DNA of 36,007 nucleotides from Methylobacter sp. BlB1 (lineage in GTDB: Bacteria; Pseudomonadota; Gammaproteobacteria; Methylococcales; Methylomonadaceae): contig NZ_JADMKV010000049.1 in the NCBI RefSeq assembly GCF_015476545.1, forward strand, positions 1 to 36,007. Direction: 5' to 3'. The notes beneath the pieces were generated by a model. The model made no database searches, was not told the origin of the DNA, and saw nothing but the letters and a program-made list of their open reading frames with translations. The position numbers and the translations under genes were made by a program. This document shows positions 1 to 8,364 of the stretch, piece by piece (position 1 is the first letter of the stretch; the number at the start of each line of letters is the position of its first letter).

Positions 1-72
1 TGATCGTTGCGATCGAAGAGAAAAAGCTTGCAAAACGGAGGAGTCCATATATGCGTAAAAAGGCTCATCAAT

Positions 73-129
73 CGCGAGTGATGCGCTTCACTGCGTCGCT
101 TGGAGCGCCTACTTTGGGTCAGCACGTCC
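73..129. repeat. 57-bp imperfect direct repeat, copy 1
   Basis: This segment matches 900-956 at 48 of 57 positions by eye. The two copies lie on either side of the methyltransferase gene, and this one overlaps its stop codon. A small + strand ORF, 51-146 (31 codons, with a GGAGG ribosome-binding site at 38-42), reads through the repeat. The same frame in copy 2 gives a similar peptide (R-V-x-R-F-T ... A-P-T-L-G-Q-H). Several differences are synonymous in that frame, so the repeat may derive from coding DNA. The first 50 bases of the window hold nothing else recognisable. Confidence 0.7.
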
Positions 130-816
130 ACCGGGCTCGCGGATGACATGATGCGAGTCACTGCAGCGCTCCGTCATTTCCCGGCCGAGTTTCTGCAGCA
201 GAATCACATCATTTCCAACAAAAGTGACCTCACAGCCTGCCTGATTCGCCCACCAGCTAAACGTCTCACGCGAGAAAAAGCACACATGGGTAGGGTCCTG
301 TTTGTAGTGCCAGTTGCTGAAGGCCGTCTGATCGATGACCATTTTCGTCATTAACCCCAGCCAGCCGCCCGGCCGCAGCAGCGACAGCAGTGTCGCCAGG
401 GTCTCGCCGGGCTGGAACAGATGCTCCACCACTTCAGTGGCAGTAATAAAATCGTAACGCTGGCGCAATACCGCAGTATCGGTAGCATAGTGATGATCGT
501 AGATGGCCATGTCGTAGCCCGCCTCGCCAAACATCAGCGACAGCGTCGGCCCCGGACCGCTGCCGAAATCCAGGCCTTTCGCCGGCGCCGGCACCCGCTC
601 GCATAAGGGAATGAAAACCCGCGAAAGGAAGTTGCGGTAACCGGCATCGCGCGGATCGTTGCGGTGCAGATCGTAGTACGCCTTCTCCGCCTCCGGCGAC
701 AGGCGATACTGCGGCGGCACGAAAACCAGACGGCAGCGGTTACATTGATGATAGGCGCGGCGCGCATCCCGGTAATAAAAAACGATGCGGTCATGCCGGC
801 ACAGCGGACAATGCAT
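109..816 (-). CDS. SAM-dependent class I methyltransferase with N-terminal zinc ribbon
   Basis: The 235-residue product starts with a Cys4 zinc-ribbon pattern (CPLC near residue 3 and CNRC near residue 25). A Rossmann methyltransferase fold follows. The glycine-rich SAM-binding loop is LDFGSGPGP around residue 100, followed by the acidic strand end (AIYDHHY) and an ATEVVEHLFQPGE segment typical of Methyltransf_23 proteins. The substrate cannot be read from sequence; relatives modify sugars, lipids or small molecules. The start is the ATG preceding the first zinc cysteines, with GAGGAG-like sequence just upstream on the reverse strand. The gene is isolated, convergent to nothing in view, and flanked by the 57-bp repeats, so its arrival by transfer is possible but unproven. 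Confidence 0.8.
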   Translation of the reverse strand: MHCPLCRHDRIVFYYRDARRAYHQCNRCRLVFVPPQYRLSPEAEKAYYDLHRNDPRDAGYRNFLSRVFIPLCERVPAPAKGLDFGSGPGPTLSLMFGEAGYDMAIYDHHYATDTAVLRQRYDFITATEVVEHLFQPGETLATLLSLLRPGGWLGLMTKMVIDQTAFSNWHYKQDPTHVCFFSRETFSWWANQAGCEVTFVGNDVILLQKLGREMTERCSDSHHVIREPGGRADPK

Positions 817-899
817 TCTTGATGCTCCTCAACAGTGGTCGGGGCGGCATTATGAGCCATTTTGCGCCGCCAGTCTCTTGGTCGATCATATCACGCTCC

Positions 900-956
900 C
901 GCGAGTGACGCGCTTCACTATGTCGCCTAGAGCGCCTACGCTTGGTCAGCACATCC
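900..956. repeat. 57-bp imperfect direct repeat, copy 2
   Basis: This is the second copy of the repeat at 73-129, in the same orientation, lying between the methyltransferase start and the DMT permease. Differences from copy 1 are scattered single bases, so the copies are not recent duplicates. Confidence 0.7.
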
Positions 957-1050
957 TGCCAAAGCGCAGGCCAATCACTTCCATTTAGCGCTAATGCCCA
1001 TTAGAATGCGCCCCCTCGCCTCATTCAAGATTCATAAAGGAAAACCGCTT

Positions 1051-1926
1051 TTGGAAATTTTTTTCGTTTTTGGCCGGCTGCTGCTGTCATCGGCGTCCAA
1101 CGTCTTTCAGAAACAGCTGTCGCATCACGGCCTGCATCCGTTTTACATTGTCGCCTCAACCTATGCCGTGCTGGCCGCGCTCTCCTTGCTGTTCTTTTTC
1201 AATACCGCCTTTGCCCATCTGAGCCCGTCATTCTGGATCAATGTGCTGCTGGCCGCCCTGTTCGATGTCGGCGGCTGGATGTTTATGGTCATGTCCCTGT
1301 CCAAGACCGATTTGTCGATATTCGGGCCGCTTAATGCCTATAAAGTCATCGTTTCCATGCTGTTTGCGCTCGTTTTTCTGGGCGAGGTGCCGACGCTGCA
1401 AGGCTTTGCCGGGATCATGATTATCGTCGCCGGCAGTTTTCTGTTGTTGCCGCCTTCAACCGGCACGATGCAGAATCGACTCGCCCAGCTATGGCTTGAT
1501 CGCGGTGTACAGGCCAGATTTCTTTCCATTCTGCTGTTTTCCATCGGCACGGTTTTCCTGAAAGGCTCGCTCGAGCATTCCGGCCCCTTGGAGACGCTGA
1601 TCTTCTGGTCTTTGTTCGGACTGCCTCTGATCCTTTTGGCCAATGCATTCCTGACAACGGAACGGCTGGCGGACAACATTAAAAATTCGCAACCGCATGC
1701 CCTGCCGATTGCGGCAGCCGGCCTGACGGTATTCGTCATGCAGTACCTGACGCTGGTGCTGCTGTCGCAAATGCTGATCGCCTATGCACTGGCCTTATTT
1801 CAGCTTGGCATGCTGCTGCAGGTCTTCCTGGGTTACCGAATCTTCAATGAACCCCATGTGATCCGCAGGCTGATGGCGAGCCTGGTCATGATAGCGGGAA
1901 GTCTGCTGGTATTGCAGGTGAATTGA
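1051..1926 (+). CDS. EamA/DMT-superfamily membrane permease
   Basis: The product is a hydrophobic protein of about 291 residues with roughly ten membrane segments, arranged as two EamA-type halves separated by a short polar stretch (Q-N-R-L-A-Q-L). Members of this superfamily export or import small metabolites across the inner membrane; the substrate is unknown. The frame is open from an ATG at 994. The TTG at 1051 is preceded by AAAGGA at 1036-1041 with good spacing, and it begins right at the first membrane helix, so 1051 is preferred. The extra 19 residues from 994 are basic and unlike a transporter N-terminus. Conserved end-of-helix motifs such as F-L-G-E-V-P in the fourth helix region support the family. 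Confidence 0.8.
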   Translation: MEIFFVFGRLLLSSASNVFQKQLSHHGLHPFYIVASTYAVLAALSLLFFFNTAFAHLSPSFWINVLLAALFDVGGWMFMVMSLSKTDLSIFGPLNAYKVIVSMLFALVFLGEVPTLQGFAGIMIIVAGSFLLLPPSTGTMQNRLAQLWLDRGVQARFLSILLFSIGTVFLKGSLEHSGPLETLIFWSLFGLPLILLANAFLTTERLADNIKNSQPHALPIAAAGLTVFVMQYLTLVLLSQMLIAYALALFQLGMLLQVFLGYRIFNEPHVIRRLMASLVMIAGSLLVLQVN

Positions 1927-2026
1927 CCGGCGCCGGCTCATGCCTTCAGAAAATTTCAGCTGACAGCCGCTCCATGAATGATTTCGGCTTCCAGCTGTCA
2001 AAAAACCGATTAACATATCGACTTGA

Positions 2027-3262
2027 ATGAGTACCGCCATGGAACAACTGAAAATTGATCTACATAACACCGTCACGGCCCTAAGCAGTTCGCTGGATCT
2101 GGTCGGCATCGACGAAGTCAAGCACGGCAAGCGCGTTGCGATCATGGCCAAGAATGTGGCCCTGGAACTGGGCTGGAACAAGGCCGACTGCCTGACGCTG
2201 CTCCATGCCGGCATGCTGCACGATTGCGGCGTCTCCAGAGCGCAGGAACACCGCAATTTATCCGAAGCCCTGGAGTGGGACGGCGCCGAGGCGCATTGCA
2301 TCCGCGGCGAAGCCTACCTGCGGGCCTGCCCGCCGCTGGCCCATCTGGCCACCGACATCCGCTATCATCATACGCGCTGGGAGCTATTACAGGACGCGCC
2401 TCTGGATCAATCCACGCGCCTGCGCACCAACCTGATCTACCTTGCCGACCGTGCCGACATGCTGCAGTTGCCTTTTATCGGCACCGAGCAGATCCTGCTG
2501 GAATGCCCGGCCATCGTCGACTATGCCAGAAAGCAGGCCGGCCGCATGTTTGCGCCCGAACTGGTTGAAGCCTTCGCCCATGCCGCCGCCGAAGAAGCCT
2601 TCTGGCTGTCCATGGACCCGGAATATCTGGACGAAGAGCTGGCCGAATTCGGCAGCCATCAGGCTCAGGTTATGCTGAATCTGGATGATGTGCGCGCGCT
2701 GGCACTGCTGTTCTCCCGCATCGTCGATGCCAAAAGCCACTACACCGAAGAACACTCCGAACGCGTCGCCAAAATCGCGCGCTACCTGGCCGAGCGCCTG
2801 GGCAAAACAGGGACGGAGGTGGACCTGATCGAAATCGCGGGACTGCTGCACGACATCGGCAAGCTGCGCGTCGACGAAGCCATTATCGAAAAGCCGGGCA
2901 AGCTGACTGTGCGCGAATACGCCTGTATTCGCCGGCACAGCTACGACAGCTATCGGATACTGCGGCGCGTGTTTGGCCAGACGCCGATACCGGTCTGGGC
3001 CGGTTACCATCATGAAAACCTGCTTGGCGAAGGTTACCCGTTCAAGCGCGTGCCCAAAGAGATCGATCTGGAAGCGCGCATCGTCAGCGTGGCCGACATT
3101 TTCCAGGCTTTTGCGCAGCACCGTTCGTACCGTGGGAGGCTGCCAGTAGACGAAATCATCAAATACCTGAAGGAGCGTGTGGAGCAAGGCACCCTGGATG
3201 CACAGGTTGTCTCGGTGGTTATCGACCAGGCCGACGCCTGCTACCGGCTGGCGACGGAATAA
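2027..3262 (+). CDS. Tandem HD / HD-GYP domain protein, probable cyclic-di-GMP phosphodiesterase
   Basis: The 411-residue soluble protein has two HD-type domains. The first (about 25-200) retains metal-type residues H33, H65-D66, H90, H114-H115 and D141/D144 but no GYP motif. The second (about 225-405) has H243, H275-D276 (LHDIGK), H304, H328-H329 and G-E-G-Y-P at 334-338, followed by D357. The HHExxxGxGYP signature marks the HD-GYP family, which hydrolyses c-di-GMP through a bi- or trinuclear metal centre. No membrane segment or receiver domain is present, so its input is unclear. An alternative start is the ATG at 2039; neither has a strong ribosome-binding site. It sits alone between a permease and the CorA pair. 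Confidence 0.88.
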   Translation: MSTAMEQLKIDLHNTVTALSSSLDLVGIDEVKHGKRVAIMAKNVALELGWNKADCLTLLHAGMLHDCGVSRAQEHRNLSEALEWDGAEAHCIRGEAYLRACPPLAHLATDIRYHHTRWELLQDAPLDQSTRLRTNLIYLADRADMLQLPFIGTEQILLECPAIVDYARKQAGRMFAPELVEAFAHAAAEEAFWLSMDPEYLDEELAEFGSHQAQVMLNLDDVRALALLFSRIVDAKSHYTEEHSERVAKIARYLAERLGKTGTEVDLIEIAGLLHDIGKLRVDEAIIEKPGKLTVREYACIRRHSYDSYRILRRVFGQTPIPVWAGYHHENLLGEGYPFKRVPKEIDLEARIVSVADIFQAFAQHRSYRGRLPVDEIIKYLKERVEQGTLDAQVVSVVIDQADACYRLATE

Positions 3263-3373
3263 ATAGCCAGCCAACAACTATCTCTTTGCTCATCATCAAG
3301 AAGCGAACAGGTGAGCCGATAGAGCGCCACAGTGTATACTTTTGCAGAATATAAAAGCTGTAGAGATAAAGTA

Positions 3374-4330
3374 ATGCCGAGATTATATAAAATTAAAAAC
3401 GGAGTCCTGACCGAGGAATATCAAACCAAGGACACGCCCAACCAAATAATAATCGATGCCGACTGGATCGACGCGCATAATCTCAGCCTGGAGGAGCGCA
3501 GTCAATTGCAGACATTGCTGCTGACCGAGTTACCAAAATCCATCGATGTAGAAGAAATCGAGGCTTCAGCCCGTTATTTTGCCGATCAGAACGGCATCCA
3601 TGTCCATTCGCTGTTTCTGGCCCAAAGCGAAGGCGACCTTCATACCATCTCTGTCGCGTTCATCCTGCAGCCCGAGCGCCTGATTACATTAAGGGATGGA
3701 CTTGATCTTGCGGATTTCCGCCTGCTGCGCATGAGAGCGCGGCAAAAGCAGGTTGAAGTGGCCACGCCGAAAGCGCTTCTGATAACCATCTTCGAGCAAA
3801 AAGTGGAAAATCTGGCCGACGGCATTGAGGATATTTTCGGCGGACTGGAACGGGTCAGCCATCAGATTCTTAAAGAAGACAATGCCGACTACGAAGACGC
3901 CATCGACCAGTTGACAAGGCTTGAAGACAGCAATGGCAAAATCCGGTTGTGTCTTATGGACACGCAGCGTTCCATGGCTTTTCTGCAGCGGCATTTGCGC
4001 GACGAGCGCGAATTGCATGAAATCACTCATGACATCATGCGCGACATGAATATCCTGTTGTCCCATACCACGTTTCTGTTCGACAAGATTAACTTCCTGA
4101 TGGATGCGGCCATGGGCTTTATCAACATCGAACAGAATAAAATCATCAAAACCTTCTCCATTGCTGCCGTCGTATTCATGCCGCCTACGCTCATCGCCAG
4201 CATTTACGGGATGAATTTTAAACATATACCGGAATTGAAGTGGCTATGGGGCTACCCGGGTTCGCTGGCGATAATGGTTCTCTCGGGCATTGCGCCTTAT
4301 TGGCTGTTTAAACGCAAAGGATGGCTGTAG
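3374..4330 (+). CDS. corA: CorA-family divalent metal transporter (first of a tandem pair)
   Basis: The product has 318 residues from the ATG at 3374, close to the 316 of E. coli CorA. The frame opens earlier at 3332, but the added residues do not fit the family. A long acidic, helical cytoplasmic domain is followed by two C-terminal membrane helices. The signature Y-G-M-N is at 278-281, followed by FKHIPELKW, the pore-entrance loop that selects hydrated Mg2+. CorA works as an inner-membrane pentamer taking up Mg2+, and also Co2+ or Ni2+. The basic C-terminal tail (KRKGWL) is typical. The product of the next gene is a diverged paralogue. Confidence 0.9.
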   Translation: MPRLYKIKNGVLTEEYQTKDTPNQIIIDADWIDAHNLSLEERSQLQTLLLTELPKSIDVEEIEASARYFADQNGIHVHSLFLAQSEGDLHTISVAFILQPERLITLRDGLDLADFRLLRMRARQKQVEVATPKALLITIFEQKVENLADGIEDIFGGLERVSHQILKEDNADYEDAIDQLTRLEDSNGKIRLCLMDTQRSMAFLQRHLRDERELHEITHDIMRDMNILLSHTTFLFDKINFLMDAAMGFINIEQNKIIKTFSIAAVVFMPPTLIASIYGMNFKHIPELKWLWGYPGSLAIMVLSGIAPYWLFKRKGWL

Positions 4331-4459
4331 CTTGGGTTGCCAAAGCCACAGAAACGGCATGACCTGCAGTTTTTACCGTTTTCCCGTCCGGATTCGTGTC
4401 AGGATGGCTAATGCAAGGCACGCCAACCCTTACTATTTCTAAAGAGCCAGGAGCCGGTT

Positions 4460-5449
4460 TTGACCAAGAAAATCGATGACAGCATGATCGTGAACTGCGT
4501 GGCCTATCAAAACGGCGTCAGTATCGGCAAGGTAACGATCGAAGCCATCAGCGAAGTGCTGAAACGGGACAATACATTCGTCTGGCTGGGCCTGCATGAG
4601 GTGAACAGCAAACTGCTGGCTAAAATCCAACAGGAATTCAGCCTGCATGAATTGGCCATCGAAGACGCCGATTCGGCGCATCAGCGCCCGAAAATCGAGG
4701 AGTACGGCGACTCGCTGTTCATGGTGCTGCATACCGCCCTGCTCCAGGAAGATCAACTCGAATTCGGCGAGACGCATTTTTTCGTGGGACCGCGTTTTCT
4801 AGTCACGATCAGGCACGGCGCTTCGCACGGCCTCAGCAAAGTCAGAGAGCGCTGCGAGGCCATGCCGCAGCAATTGGCCAAGGGGCCGGGATTCGCGCTG
4901 TATGCGATCATGGATTTCATCGTCGACAACTATTCGCCCGTTATTGACGGTTTGCAGGCGCGATTCGATGTGCTGGAGTCGGCGATTTTTCAAAACCGGC
5001 CCAGCCGGCAGACTATGGAAGGCCTGTACGAACTGAAACGCGAACTGTTGCAGCTGGAAGGCGCCATTACGCCGGTCATCGATATCTGCAATGAGCTGAT
5101 GCACCTTCATGGCCATGTTATTCCCAGAGAGGTGAGCGTTTATTTCCGCGACGTTGCCGACCATATCAAGCGCATCGATCGGGCGATTCACAGCATGCGC
5201 GAAATGTTGATCGCAGCGATGCAGGTGCATCTGAACTTTGAAACGGTGCGGCAGAATGAAGTCGTCAAGAAGTTGGCCGGCTGGGGTGCGATCCTGGCGA
5301 TACCGACCATGGTCTTCAGCTGGTACGGCATGAATTTCAGGCATATGCCGGAACTGGATTGGCCATTCAGTTATCCGATTGTGATCGGCGGCGTGGGTTT
5401 TGGCAGCGTGCTGCTGTATATCCGCCTGAAAAAGTCCGGCTGGCTGTAA
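4460..5449 (+). CDS. CorA-family divalent metal transporter (second of a tandem pair)
   Basis: The 329-residue protein has the CorA architecture: N-terminal alpha/beta domain, long helices, then two membrane segments. The Y-G-M-N motif is at 289-292, followed by FRHMPELDW. The start is a TTG; CAGGAG at 4448-4453 is correctly spaced and no ATG lies nearby in frame. It differs strongly in sequence from the preceding CorA, notably in the N-terminal domain, so the two are old paralogues and may differ in metal or regulation. Members of this branch can carry Mg2+, Zn2+, Co2+ or Ni2+. About 130 bp without an obvious terminator separates it from the first copy. Confidence 0.87.
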   Translation: MTKKIDDSMIVNCVAYQNGVSIGKVTIEAISEVLKRDNTFVWLGLHEVNSKLLAKIQQEFSLHELAIEDADSAHQRPKIEEYGDSLFMVLHTALLQEDQLEFGETHFFVGPRFLVTIRHGASHGLSKVRERCEAMPQQLAKGPGFALYAIMDFIVDNYSPVIDGLQARFDVLESAIFQNRPSRQTMEGLYELKRELLQLEGAITPVIDICNELMHLHGHVIPREVSVYFRDVADHIKRIDRAIHSMREMLIAAMQVHLNFETVRQNEVVKKLAGWGAILAIPTMVFSWYGMNFRHMPELDWPFSYPIVIGGVGFGSVLLYIRLKKSGWL

Positions 5450-5546
5450 ATTCAAAACCGCTTTGAGCGCGGCAAAATCTTTTGGATACTTGATGCCGGA
5501 ATTCCTGTCTTTATTTACATTGAGAAACACATCAATTAGCTGACAG

Positions 5547-6680
5547 ATGGATGTAAAACCGATCGCGAGTATGATGCAAGCGGATGCCGGGGCCTGGAAC
5601 CGGCTGGTCAAGGATGACTACCCGTTCCTGCGCCACGAATTCTTGCTGGCGCTGGAGCAGAGCGGCTGCACGTCAAGCCAGACGGGCTGGACGCCGCAGC
5701 ATTTGCTGGTCATGCAGAATCAGAAACTGCTGGCCTTCATGCCGCTGTACCTGAAAACGCACTCGCGCGGCGAATATGTGTTCGACCAGCCGTGGGCGCA
5801 CGCCTATCAGCAGTGCGGCTGCCGCTATTATCCGAAATGGCTGACTGCAATTCCGTTCACACCCTGCCAGGGGCCGCGCATGGTCATCGATGAATCCGCC
5901 GATGCGCTGGCCGTCATGCGTCTGCTGACCGGTTTTATCAAGGCGCGTGCGGAACAGGACGCTATCTCCTCGTGGCACTGCCTGTTTCCCGATGCTGTGC
6001 AGGCGGAACGGCTGCGCGATCTTGGGCTGAGCCTGCGCGAAAGCGTGCAGTTCCACTGGTTCAACAAAGGTTACCGCGACTTTGACGATTTTCTGCAAAC
6101 CTTCAGCGCCGGCAAGCGCAAGATGATCAAGCGCGAACGCCGGCGCGTCGGCGAACAGGGCATCGCATTGCAGCGGCTGAACGGCAGGGAAGTCAGCCCG
6201 GCGCAGTGGCAGGCGTTTTTTCAGTTCTACACGATGACCTATCTGAAAAACGGCATGCCGCCTTACCTGAACCCGGCCTTTTTCGAGCAGCTGGCGGCCA
6301 CGATGGGCAAGCGGTTATTGCTGGTGCTGGCGGTCAAAGACGGCCAGTACGTCGGCGCGGCGCTGAGCGTGATCGGCAGCGACACGCTCTACGGCCGTTA
6401 CTGGGGCTGCCATGAAGAATACAGCGGCCTGCATTTCGAAGCCTGTTACTATCAGGGACTGGAGTATTGCATCGAACACGGCCTGAAACGCTTCGATTCC
6501 GGCGCGCAAGGCGAGCACAAGATCGCGCGCGGCTTCGAACCGGTCACGACCTGGTCGGCGCACTGGCTTCAGGATGTCCGCTTTGCCGAGGCCGTGGAAC
6601 ACTTTCTGGCCGAGGAACGGGAATCCGTGGCGCTTTACAAGCAGGATGCGGCGACTTATCTGCCGTTTAAAAAAAGCTAA
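5547..6680 (+). CDS. FemAB/GNAT-like protein of the COG3146 (DUF482) family
   Basis: The 377-residue protein resembles the 'peptidogalycan biosynthesis' DUF482 family. It has an N-terminal block with W-N-R-L-V and P-F-L-R-H-E-F-L, a middle region with P-W-A-H-A-Y and T-P-C-Q-G-P-R, and a C-terminal GNAT-like core containing R-Y-W-G-C, F-E-A-C-Y-Y-Q-G and F-D-S-G-A-Q-G-E-H-K. These blocks recur across the family, whose enzymatic reaction is not established; an aminoacyl or acyl transfer is assumed by homology to FemAB. There is no signal peptide. The ATG at 5547 has no clear ribosome-binding site, but it starts just before the conserved region. Confidence 0.8.
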   Translation: MDVKPIASMMQADAGAWNRLVKDDYPFLRHEFLLALEQSGCTSSQTGWTPQHLLVMQNQKLLAFMPLYLKTHSRGEYVFDQPWAHAYQQCGCRYYPKWLTAIPFTPCQGPRMVIDESADALAVMRLLTGFIKARAEQDAISSWHCLFPDAVQAERLRDLGLSLRESVQFHWFNKGYRDFDDFLQTFSAGKRKMIKRERRRVGEQGIALQRLNGREVSPAQWQAFFQFYTMTYLKNGMPPYLNPAFFEQLAATMGKRLLLVLAVKDGQYVGAALSVIGSDTLYGRYWGCHEEYSGLHFEACYYQGLEYCIEHGLKRFDSGAQGEHKIARGFEPVTTWSAHWLQDVRFAEAVEHFLAEERESVALYKQDAATYLPFKKS

Positions 6681-6746
6681 ACTAAAAATGATGTGCTACA
6701 GTCAGAGTTGTGAAAAACTTTTTTAACAGATGAATGAGGAATGGCT

Positions 6747-6917
6747 ATGTCTGATTTTAAAAAATACCAGTGCAGCGTTTGCGGCCATATCTATGACGAG
6801 GCCGAAGGCGACCCTGATACAGGCGTCCAGCCGGGCACGCGCTTTGAGGACATCCCCGACGACTGGCGCTGCCCCGAATGCGGGGCCGAGAAAAGCGCTT
6901 ATCAGCTGATGACGTAA
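6747..6917 (+). CDS. Rubredoxin
   Basis: This is a 56-residue one-iron electron carrier. The iron ligands form two CxxC knuckles: C9/C12 ([12 protein letters not shown]) and C42/C45 ([10 protein letters not shown]). The surrounding residues ([17 protein letters not shown]) are canonical. An ATG also occurs at 6741, but GAGGA at 6736-6740 abuts it; the same site is six bases from the ATG at 6747, which is therefore taken as the start. The stop is five bases before the rubredoxin reductase gene, so the two are almost certainly cotranscribed and form an NAD(P)H-reductase-rubredoxin chain. No alkane hydroxylase or flavodiiron protein is nearby, so the terminal acceptor is unknown. Confidence 0.95.
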   Translation: MSDFKKYQCSVCGHIYDEAEGDPDTGVQPGTRFEDIPDDWRCPECGAEKSAYQLMT

Positions 6918-6921
6918 GTCA

Positions 6922-7935
6922 ATGCGTATCGTCATCATCGGTTCCGGCGTGGGCGGCGTCAGCTTCGCGGAAAAATACCGGGCGCTGCAGGCCGATGCGC
7001 AGATTACGCTGATCACGCGCGAAGACGACGGCTATTATTCGCGGCCGCTGCTGTCGCGCGGCTTCAGCACCGATAACATCGAGCAGTCCATCATCCTGAA
7101 GCCTTTCGACAAGCTGCGCGACGAGAATATCGACATTATTAGCGCCGCCGAGGTCACGGCCATCAACCGGGCCGACCGGACCGTCGTCGTCAAGCGGCCG
7201 GATCAGGAATCTGTGCTGCCCTACGACAAGCTGATTCTGGCCCAGGGCTCCGCGGCCTTCATCCCGCCGCCATTCAGGCCTTACCGCGACTTGTTTTTCT
7301 GTCTGAACAATCTGGTCGATCTGAAAAAACTGCGCCGGTTCCGGCAGGGCTTTCTGGACCGCAATCAGCGGCCGGCCTGGGGCGTGATCGGCGGCGGCCT
7401 GATTGGCTGCGAAGTGGCTTCCGATCTGGCCGTCTCGGGCGATCCGGTGACGCTGTACCATGCCGCGGACCGGCTCATGGAGCGCCAGCTGGTCCCGGAA
7501 GATTCGGTCACGCTGCTGAACATCATGCAGGATTCGGGCGTAGCGGTGCTGCTCAATCAATCCGTGCAGGGCTTTTCAAAGCAGGGCGATAAAGTCTGCG
7601 TCGAAACCGGCGTATCAAGCCCATTCGATGCCGTGCTCGTGGCTACCGGCTTCAAGCCGCGCACGGAACTGGCCGTGCAGGCGGGGCTGGAGATTGGCCG
7701 CGGCATCAAAGTCAACCAGCGGCTGCAAACCTCTGACGAGCATATCTACGCGCTCGGCGATGTCGCCGAACTGCCGAACGGCAAGCTATACGCATTCATT
7801 CTGCCGATCCGCAACCAGGCCCTGTGGCTGGCCGGATTCCTGGCCGGTCAGGAAAACAAGGACTGGCAGCCGCCGGTTTTCAATCCGAAAGCCAAAGTGC
7901 ATGGGTTTCAAGCCGCCCATCCCTATCTTTTTTAG
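6922..7935 (+). CDS. Rubredoxin-NAD(+) reductase-type FAD/NAD oxidoreductase, short form
   Basis: The 337-residue protein has an FAD-binding GxGxxG at the N-terminus (IGSGVGG), an internal NAD-binding GxGxxG (VIGGGLIG, about residue 155), the A-T-G-F-K-P strand and the I-Y-A-L-G-D FAD-ribityl motif near 280. This is the two-dinucleotide-fold pattern of rubredoxin reductases and it directly follows rubredoxin. It would pass electrons from NAD(P)H to rubredoxin in the cytoplasm. Known rubredoxin reductases of about 380 residues carry roughly 45-60 further C-terminal residues. Here the frame stops six bases before a palindromic repeat, so either this lineage has a short form or the gene was trimmed. 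Confidence 0.85.
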   Translation: MRIVIIGSGVGGVSFAEKYRALQADAQITLITREDDGYYSRPLLSRGFSTDNIEQSIILKPFDKLRDENIDIISAAEVTAINRADRTVVVKRPDQESVLPYDKLILAQGSAAFIPPPFRPYRDLFFCLNNLVDLKKLRRFRQGFLDRNQRPAWGVIGGGLIGCEVASDLAVSGDPVTLYHAADRLMERQLVPEDSVTLLNIMQDSGVAVLLNQSVQGFSKQGDKVCVETGVSSPFDAVLVATGFKPRTELAVQAGLEIGRGIKVNQRLQTSDEHIYALGDVAELPNGKLYAFILPIRNQALWLAGFLAGQENKDWQPPVFNPKAKVHGFQAAHPYLF

Positions 7936-7940
7936 CCTAT

Positions 7941-8015
7941 GTAGGCTGGGCTGGAGCTTTAGCGGAAACCCGGCATCGGCGGCTCCGAAATGCTGGGTTT
8001 AGCAACCCAGCCTAC
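7941..8015. repeat. Palindromic repeat, GTAGGCTGGG type
   Basis: The arms GTAGGCTGGGCT (7941-7952) and AACCCAGCCTAC (8004-8015) are inverted. An inner pair AACCCGGCAT (7967-7976) and ATGCTGGGTT (7990-7999) differs at one position, so the element can fold as a long hairpin. Further short matches (GCTTTAGCGG, CCGCTAAAAGC) flank the arms. It lies just after the reductase stop and could protect or end that transcript. There is no T-run of the terminator kind. Confidence 0.65.
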
Positions 8016-8031
8016 CGCCGCTAAAAGCATC

Positions 8032-8106
8032 GTAGGGTACACATCGCATACCTTTTCAAAGCCGCAATAAATCAATAGTTTGAAAAAGGTACGCGATGCG
8101 TACCCT
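8032..8106. repeat. GTAGGGTACGC palindromic repeat, copy 1, interrupted by IS110
   Basis: The left arm begins GTAGGGTACACATCGC at 8032. The right arm runs 8088-8106 as GGTACGCGATGCGTACCCT. Copies 2 (13268-13346) and 3 (15941-16018) end in CCCTAC; here the arm stops at CCCT, where the insertion sequence begins. The missing AC is found at 9345-9346, immediately after the element's other end. Confidence 0.75.
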
Positions 8107-8137
8107 TATATCTCGATTTTACCCAATTAGGGATAAA

Positions 8138-8310
8138 ATCCCCGGCTGATCACCGGGCGGGAAGCGGAGAAGCCGGGCGTACCCTGAGGCTTCGAGCCTG
8201 CTGCGTAGATTTCGCTCTCCGTTTCCCTCATCCGCCTCATAAGTTCGTACGGTATGCGTAGGCCCCCGTTTCGCCGGGAGAGCCTGTATGATCTAAGGCT
8301 GAACCAGGCG
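8138..8310 (+). ncRNA. Predicted IS110 bridge RNA
   Basis: The folded parts occur in the order described for IS621. A 5' stem-loop: CCCGG 8141-8145 with CCGGG 8153-8157. A target-binding loop closed by an 11-bp stem (8159-8169 with 8217-8227, one G-U pair). Inside it, GCGTACCCT at 8177-8185 equals the left target 8098-8106. A small hairpin at 8187-8199 follows. GCGTAG at 8203-8208 is complementary to CTACGC of the repeat family. A donor-binding loop comes next: ACGGTAT at 8249-8255 equals the right element end 9336-9342, and GATCTAAG at 8290-8297 is complementary, with one mismatch, to CT plus the first left-end bases (8105-8112). The 5' and 3' ends are estimates. Confidence 0.8.
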
Positions 8311-8364
8311 TATGCCTTAAAATTGATCTTATTGATTTTATATAGTTTTTTGGAGTGTTTAAAG

